In this document: in pieces, positions 59,587 through 64,000 of the stretch | Position numbering within the stretch: position 1 is the first letter of the stretch | How the letters are laid out: each line of letters begins with the position of its first letter | Assembly (NCBI RefSeq): GCF_014648775.1 | Contig: NZ_BMRT01000005.1 | Span: forward strand, 62,001 to 126,000 | DNA from: Streptomyces abikoensis | Lineage (GTDB): Bacteria > Actinomycetota > Actinomycetes > Streptomycetales > Streptomycetaceae | Length of the DNA: 64,000 bases | Direction: 5' to 3' | Program-made: the position numbers and the translations under genes | The notes under the pieces: generated by a model | What the model was told of the DNA's origin: nothing | Database searches by the model: none | Seen by the model: the letters and a program-made list of their open reading frames with translations, nothing else

Positions 59587-60342
59587 ATGCCGGACCGACG
59601 CCGCCACGCGGTTCACCGCCTCCCGCGCTTCGCGCTGCGCGAGAGCCAGCCGCAGCCGTCCCCCGACGGGGAGGAGCGGGACAACCCCTTCGCCGCGCCG
59701 CCCGAGGGCAGCCCGGACCGCCCCTGGCAGCCGCGCACGCCGGCGACGGGCAACCCGGGCGGTTCCGGCCACTCCGGTGACGGCGACGACGAGAACGGCC
59801 AGGAGAAGCAGCCTGGTGAGGAGCGTCCGGCGTGGGGCAGCCAGTGGAGCAGCCGGCAGCCGGGACGGCAGGGCGGCGGCTTCGGCGGCGGCCAGGGCCC
59901 GGGGGGCGGCCCCGGCGGCCCGGGCGGCCTCCGCTGGGATCCCACGGACCCGGCCCAGCGGCGCGCCCGCTACGCGCTGCTCGCGGGCATGTGGGGCTTC
60001 TTCTTCGCCCTCTTCAGCATTCCGCAGGTGGCCCTGCTGCTCGGCGCCCTCTCCGTCTACTGGGGCATCAGCTCCCTGCGCGCCAAGCCCAAGCCGCGCG
60101 ACCCGGACACCCCGGCCCCGCCGCCCACCCCCGGCGGCTTCCGCCCCCAGACGACGGCGGCGGTCAGCGGCCTGGTCACGGGCGGGCTCGCGCTGGCGAT
60201 CGTGGCGGCGACGTTCGCCTTCCACATCGTCTACCGCGACTACTACACGTGCGTCGACGACGCGCTCACGCAGACGTCGCGGGCGGCGTGCGAGAACCAT
60301 CTCCCGAAGCAGTTCCGGCCGCTGCTGGGGACGCAGGACTGA
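59587..60342 (+). CDS. Hypothetical membrane protein with Gly/Pro-rich N-terminus
   Basis: A 251-residue protein. The first 120 residues are disordered and rich in Gly, Pro, Gln, Glu. A hydrophobic region at about residues 129-163 (likely two helices) contains WGFFFALFSIPQVALLLGAL; a further helix is at 192-214. A short outer tail has two Cys (YYTCVDDAL, RAACENHLP). ATG at 59587 with GGGGAAGA 10 nt upstream. It is divergent from purN; the 280 bp gap 59307-59586 shows no other gene. Function unknown. Confidence 0.72.
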   Translation: MPDRRRHAVHRLPRFALRESQPQPSPDGEERDNPFAAPPEGSPDRPWQPRTPATGNPGGSGHSGDGDDENGQEKQPGEERPAWGSQWSSRQPGRQGGGFGGGQGPGGGPGGPGGLRWDPTDPAQRRARYALLAGMWGFFFALFSIPQVALLLGALSVYWGISSLRAKPKPRDPDTPAPPPTPGGFRPQTTAAVSGLVTGGLALAIVAATFAFHIVYRDYYTCVDDALTQTSRAACENHLPKQFRPLLGTQD

Positions 60343-60387
60343 CGTCGGGGGTGGCCCTGCGGGCCCGGCGCGTGAGGGGTGCCCCGG

Positions 60388-60408
60388 TCCCGCCCTTTCA
60401 CCGTTTCC
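60388..60408. repeat. Dispersed repeat, copy 2
   Basis: TCCCGCCC followed by TTTCACCGTTTCC, next to GAGGGGGC-TCC-GCCCCCTC, in the 218 bp gap 60343-60560 between convergent genes. With copy 3 it forms an inverted pair that encloses about 125 bp of hairpin-rich DNA. Confidence 0.75.
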
Positions 60409-60533
60409 GAGGGGGCTCCGCCCCCTCGCACCCCCGGAGTGCGGGCTGATTTCAGCCCCTCCGGCGTGAGGAGCGGGGGTCCGGGGGCGGAGCCCCCGGG
60501 GAGCGGGGTGCGAGGGGGCCGCAGGCCCCGCTC

Positions 60534-60556
60534 GGAAACGGTGAAAGGGCGGGGCT
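60534..60556. repeat. Dispersed repeat, copy 3 (inverted)
   Basis: GGAAACGGTGAAA followed by GGGCGGGGCT, the complement of copy 1 at 49461-49483. The DNA between copies 2 and 3 contains further GGGGGCGGAGCCCCC-type palindromes and probably ends both flanking transcripts. Confidence 0.75.
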
Positions 60557-60560
60557 GGGG

Positions 60561-62426
60561 CTACTCCCCCTCCCGCGGCTCGAAGTCCGGCATCAGCCCG
60601 CCCCCAGAATCCTTGAGCGCCTCCCACCGGTGCCGCCGGGCCGACGGCTCGTGCCAGTCGGACGCGGCACCCCCACGCCGCCGCCCCCGCTTCTTCGGCG
60701 GCCGGTGCCGCCCCCGCTCCCGCTCCCGCGGCTCCGCCGCCTCGGCGGCGTCGTCCCGCAGATGCCGCGTCGGCGTCAGCGGCAACGTCTCCGGCTCGTA
60801 CACGACCGCCTCCGGCTCGGGCGCGGGCCGTGCGCTCCCGGGCACCCGGAAGCCGAACCACCCCACCATCGCCGCCCACAACGACCGCGAGCCCTCCGAC
60901 GCGGGCTCGGGCTCGGCTTCGGGACCAGGGTCCGGCCCGGGCCCGGGGCCGGGTTCCGGTTCTGGTTCTGGTTCTGGTTCCCGTTCCGGTTCTGGTCCGA
61001 CCACCCGAGCGGCAGGCTCCGGCCCCACCGCCACCGCCAACCCCAACGCGTACCCGACCCGCCGCCACCCCGTCAGCACTGCCTCCCCGCCCTCCGCCCG
61101 CCCGTCCCGCGCCCCCGGCGCAGCCCGTACAACCCCCCGCCGCCACCGCACCACCAGCGCCCCCGGCAAGCCGATGGCCGCCGTCCAGGCCGCCGCCGCG
61201 CCCCCGGTGCGCCAGCACGGCGGGCCGAAGCCGGCGAGCGCCTCGTTGCCGATCGCGCCCGACGACGCGTAAGCCAGCACCGTCATCAACACCCCGCACA
61301 GCAGCGCGCCCAATACCGCTGTCACGGCGACCTCCCCGTAGCCCACGCGCGGGGGGCGCCTCGGCACGGCGGTGTGCGCGATCGCGATGCCCGCGCCGGC
61401 CGCGAGCGCCGCCGCGCCCGCCAGGACGACCGGGCTCGCCGCGCCGGGCTCGGGCAGCGCCGCGAGCAGCGGGAAGCGCGGGAGTACGGGGCGGTCCGGC
61501 GCGGCGCTCAGCGGGGCGACGAGGCTGCCCGCGCCCACCGTGAAGCCGGGCCCGAGCCCGTAGGCCACCGCCCAGACCATCGCGTTGGGCAGCAGCGCCA
61601 CGCTCAGCAGCGCCAGCGCCACCCGGCCGGACCAGCGCGGCGCGAGCTGGATGGCGGCGTCCTGGGCCGTCCCGGCGTGGACGGCCAGCGAGACGCCCAC
61701 CAGCAGCAGGCCGCCGCCGAGGAGGACGGCCACCGCCGTCGCCCCGGTGCGGACGATCGCGGTCAGCCGGGCCCGGGTGAACCACCTCCGCAGCCGCGTG
61801 GGCAGCACCCGCCGGACGAAGGGCGGCGCCGGGAAGCCCGGCCGCCCGTCGGCCGTCCACACCCCGGCGGCGATGAACGCCGCGGCGACGAGCGGCAGCT
61901 GGAGCAGCGTGCTCAGCGGCGCGGGCCGTACCGGGCTGGACCAGGCGTAGATGACGGCCGCCAGGGCCACCAGGAGGTAGCCGCCCAGCATGGCGGTGAA
62001 CGCGGGGCGGGGCGCGGGGCCGGGGGTGTCCGGGGGCGCGTCCTCGGGGGGCTCGAGGGCGTGGCAGGCGGCGCGGTAGAGCAGGGTGCAGGGCACGAGC
62101 GCGCACAGCAGCGGGGTCAGCGCGATGGGCGCGGGCGGCCCGGCCAGCGTCTCGGTCCGTACGAGGCCGGCGCCGTGCGCGAGCAGCCACAGGTCGGCGG
62201 CGACGCGCAGCGCGCCCGCGGGGCCGCTGTCGGGGTACGGGGAGGTGATCCACATCGCCAGGACGACCATGGCGAAGGTGCCGAGACCCAGCCCGGCGGC
62301 GAGCACCCCGCCGATGAACGCCGTGCTCGCCGATCCGGGGAGCGCCGGTGCCCAGAGCACGGGGCCCGCCTCGGCGGGCCGGTGCTCCGTCGTCGGCGAC
62401 GGGCCGTGACCGGCGTATTCACTCAC
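60561..62426 (-). CDS. DUF6350 multi-span membrane protein
   Basis: A 621-residue protein with about ten membrane helices in residues 35-445, starting with AGLGLGTFAMVVLAMWITS. The C-terminal cytoplasmic part is low-complexity: a Glu-Pro and Gly-Pro dipeptide run near residues 490-520, then a basic Arg/Lys-rich segment. It matches the actinobacterial DUF6350 family, which is usually found between sucCD and purN, as here. GTG start, about 38 nt after a well-formed promoter. Function unknown. Confidence 0.83.
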   Translation of the reverse strand: MSEYAGHGPSPTTEHRPAEAGPVLWAPALPGSASTAFIGGVLAAGLGLGTFAMVVLAMWITSPYPDSGPAGALRVAADLWLLAHGAGLVRTETLAGPPAPIALTPLLCALVPCTLLYRAACHALEPPEDAPPDTPGPAPRPAFTAMLGGYLLVALAAVIYAWSSPVRPAPLSTLLQLPLVAAAFIAAGVWTADGRPGFPAPPFVRRVLPTRLRRWFTRARLTAIVRTGATAVAVLLGGGLLLVGVSLAVHAGTAQDAAIQLAPRWSGRVALALLSVALLPNAMVWAVAYGLGPGFTVGAGSLVAPLSAAPDRPVLPRFPLLAALPEPGAASPVVLAGAAALAAGAGIAIAHTAVPRRPPRVGYGEVAVTAVLGALLCGVLMTVLAYASSGAIGNEALAGFGPPCWRTGGAAAAWTAAIGLPGALVVRWRRGVVRAAPGARDGRAEGGEAVLTGWRRVGYALGLAVAVGPEPAARVVGPEPEREPEPEPEPEPGPGPGPDPGPEAEPEPASEGSRSLWAAMVGWFGFRVPGSARPAPEPEAVVYEPETLPLTPTRHLRDDAAEAAEPRERERGRHRPPKKRGRRRGGAASDWHEPSARRHRWEALKDSGGGLMPDFEPREGE

Positions 62427-62470
62427 AGGGCCATGCTGCCAAGAACGCGCCTTTCGGGCGGGTAGCTGGC

Positions 62471-62499
62471 ATTTAACCGTCGTGTCGCTTGTATGGCAA
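62471..62499 (-). promoter_or_regulatory. HrdB-type promoter of the DUF6350 gene
   Basis: Minus strand: TTGCCA (62499-62494), a 17 bp spacer, and TTAAAT (62476-62471). It is the best -35/-10 pair seen in the window. The start site is expected near 62464 and the GTG is at 62426. Confidence 0.65.
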
Positions 62500-62565
62500 C
62501 GAATACGGTTATGAACCTTTTAGTCCAACCAGGTGCGGCAACCGTGGCGCAGGGCTCCGCATACG

Positions 62566-62606
62566 GGCGTGGGCCCGCACCCCCTGCCGGGGTGCGGGCC
62601 CACGCC
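62566..62606. terminator. Terminator after sucD
   Basis: A perfect 18 bp stem (62566-62583 with 62589-62606, GGCGTGGGCCCGCACCCC and complement) with a CTGCC loop, 19 bases after the sucD stop on the minus strand. It separates sucCD from the DUF6350 gene on the same strand. Confidence 0.9.
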
Positions 62607-62624
62607 GTGGAACCTGTGGCGGCG

Positions 62625-63509
62625 TCAGCCGGCCAGCGCGGCGCGCGCGAGGCGAGCCGTCTCGGACGGGGTCTTGCCGACCTTCACGCCCGCGGCCTCG
62701 AGGGCCTCCTTCTTCGCCTGGGCGGTGCCGGACGAACCGGACACGATGGCGCCGGCGTGGCCCATCGTCTTGCCCTCGGGCGCGGTGAAGCCGGCCACGT
62801 AGCCGACGACCGGCTTGGTGACGTGCTCCTTGATGAAGTCGGCCGCCCGCTCCTCCGCGTCGCCGCCGATCTCGCCGATCATGACGATCAGGTCGGTCTC
62901 GGGGTCGTCCTGGAAGGCCTTCAGGGCGTCGATGTGGGTGGTGCCGATGATCGGGTCGCCACCGATGCCGACGCAGGAGCTGAAGCCGAGGTCGCGCAGC
63001 TCGTACATCATCTGGTAGGTCAGCGTGCCGGACTTGGACACGAGACCGATGCGGCCGGGCTTGGTGATGTCGGCCGGGATGATGCCCGCGTTGGACTGTC
63101 CGGGGCTGATGAGACCCGGGCAGTTGGGGCCGATGATGCGGGTCTTGTTGCCCTTGGCCTGGGCGAGCGCCCAGAACGAGGCGGTGTCGTGGACCGCGAC
63201 GCCCTCGGTGATCACGACGGCGAGCTCGATCTCGGCCTCGATGGCCTCGACGACGGCGTCCTTGGTGAACTTCTCCGGGACGAAGATGACCGTGACGTCG
63301 GCGCCGGTCTTCTCCATGGCGTCCTTGACGGAGCCGAAGACAGGGACCTCGGTGCCGTCGAAGTCGACGGTCGTGCCGGCCTTGCGCGGGTTCACGCCAC
63401 CGACGATGTTGGTGCCGGAAGCCAGCATGCGCTTGGTGTGCTTCTGGCCCTCGGAGCCGGTCATGCCCTGGACGATGACCTTGCTGTCCTTGGTGAGGAA
63501 GATAGCCAT
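62625..63509 (-). CDS. sucD: Succinyl-CoA synthetase alpha subunit
   Basis: A 294-residue subunit that carries the phosphorylated histidine. The CoA-binding Rossmann fold is at the N-terminus (VQGMTGSEGQKHTKRML), PNCPGLISPG and LVSKSGTLTYQ follow, and the active-site His is in GKTMGHAGAIV; CVGIGGDPIIG is conserved. With SucC it makes ATP or GTP from succinyl-CoA. It starts 22 bp after sucC, with GAGG upstream. Confidence 0.96.
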   Translation of the reverse strand: MAIFLTKDSKVIVQGMTGSEGQKHTKRMLASGTNIVGGVNPRKAGTTVDFDGTEVPVFGSVKDAMEKTGADVTVIFVPEKFTKDAVVEAIEAEIELAVVITEGVAVHDTASFWALAQAKGNKTRIIGPNCPGLISPGQSNAGIIPADITKPGRIGLVSKSGTLTYQMMYELRDLGFSSCVGIGGDPIIGTTHIDALKAFQDDPETDLIVMIGEIGGDAEERAADFIKEHVTKPVVGYVAGFTAPEGKTMGHAGAIVSGSSGTAQAKKEALEAAGVKVGKTPSETARLARAALAG

Positions 63510-63531
63510 GGTGTTCTAGTGACCTCGTTCC

Positions 63532-64000
63532 TTACTTCGCAGCCAGCTCGGCGGCGCGCTCGGCGGCGCCGTCCATGGTGTCCACCTGCTGCACCAGCGG
63601 GTGGTTGGCGTCGGTGAGGATCTTGCGACCCAGCTCCGCGTTGTTGCCGTCGAGGCGCACGACCAGCGGCTTCTCGACCTTCTCGCCCTTGGACTCGAGG
63701 AGCTCCAGGGCCTGGACGATGCCGTTGGCGACCGCGTCACAGGCGGTGATGCCACCGAAGACGTTGACGAAGACGGACTTGACGTCCGGGTCGCCCAGGA
63801 TGATCTCGAGGCCGTTGGCCATGACCTCGGCGGAGGCGCCGCCACCGATGTCGAGGAAGTTGGCGGGCTTGACGCCACCGTGGTTCTCACCGGCGTAGGC
63901 GACGACGTCGAGGGTGCTCATGACGAGACCCGCGCCGTTGCCGATGATGCCGACCTGGCCCTCGAGCTTGACGTAGTTCAGGCCCTTGGCCTTCGCGGCC
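63532..64000 (-). CDS. sucC: Succinyl-CoA synthetase beta subunit, C-terminal part
   Basis: The gene continues beyond the right edge; the C-terminal 155 residues or so are visible. GLNYVKLEGQVGIIGNGAGLV, ANFLDIGGGA, VFVNVFGGITACD and VVRLDGNNAELGR are the ligase-CoA domain signatures. The stop is at 63532, 22 bp before sucD. An ATG at 63921 is only an internal Met. It contributes the nucleotide-binding half of the enzyme. Confidence 0.94.
   Translation of the reverse strand, partial: AAKAKGLNYVKLEGQVGIIGNGAGLVMSTLDVVAYAGENHGGVKPANFLDIGGGASAEVMANGLEIILGDPDVKSVFVNVFGGITACDAVANGIVQALELLESKGEKVEKPLVVRLDGNNAELGRKILTDANHPLVQQVDTMDGAAERAAELAAK

Overview
The window is a stretch of a Streptomyces-type chromosome. 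The DNA is very GC-rich with G or C at most third codon positions, genes are tightly packed with GTG and TTG starts, and several families are typical of streptomycetes (DUF397 and DUF5753 regulator pairs, DUF2690, DUF3017, DUF6350, an SCO4848-type membrane protein). No tRNA, rRNA, CRISPR array, transposase or integrase was seen. The gene order looks like chromosomal core with short accessory patches.

Layout. 1-10.1 kb: the C-terminal part of a UvrD/HelR-like helicase, a secreted tripeptidyl-aminopeptidase-type hydrolase, a VOC protein, a methylmalonyl-CoA mutase-type catalytic subunit without a B12 domain, an ECF sigma factor translationally coupled to a membrane protein, a DUF4328 protein and a GH20 hexosaminidase lipoprotein. 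10.5-13.9 kb: sdhCDAB. 13.9-22.5 kb: a MerR/hydrolase pair, a methyltransferase, an orphan solute-binding lipoprotein, a D-Ala-D-Ala carboxypeptidase, a YihY protein, a 2'-5' RNA ligase-like protein and trpS. 22.7-29 kb: rocD with a convergent double-module Lrp regulator, a lipoprotein/ATP-grasp pair resembling E. coli YgiB-YgiC, and a beta-lactamase-like protein.

29.2-34 kb is an accessory patch: a possible beta-trefoil protein, a RelE-like/XRE toxin-antitoxin pair, a DUF5753-type XRE regulator with DUF397 partner, an HTH protein and a DUF1963 protein. 34.1-37.5 kb holds a MocR regulator, an AhpD-like protein, a VOC protein and a PEP mutase family protein. Two operator-promoter copies with identical geometry suggest that the MocR protein controls itself and two of these genes. 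37.5-44.7 kb is an osmoprotection operon on the minus strand: betaine aldehyde dehydrogenase, a choline-oxidase-like GMC enzyme, an ABC ATPase, a fused double permease and a betaine-binding lipoprotein. It would both make glycine betaine from choline and import it.

44.8-48 kb is a three-gene membrane-protein operon whose first two products share a short Ser-Gly-Gly-Ala motif. 48-64 kb returns to central metabolism: mdh, icd, folD, purH-purN and sucCD. Three paralogous XRE-transmembrane proteins (two with DUF2690, one with a peptidoglycan-binding domain) and a small secreted protein lie between mdh and icd. With sdhCDAB, the window carries four steps of the TCA cycle. Two kinds of dispersed palindromic repeat occur, and one copy is translated inside the betaine permease.

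Several genes have a -10-like hexamer whose first base is 13 nt before the start codon, which suggests leaderless transcripts; I used this to choose some starts.
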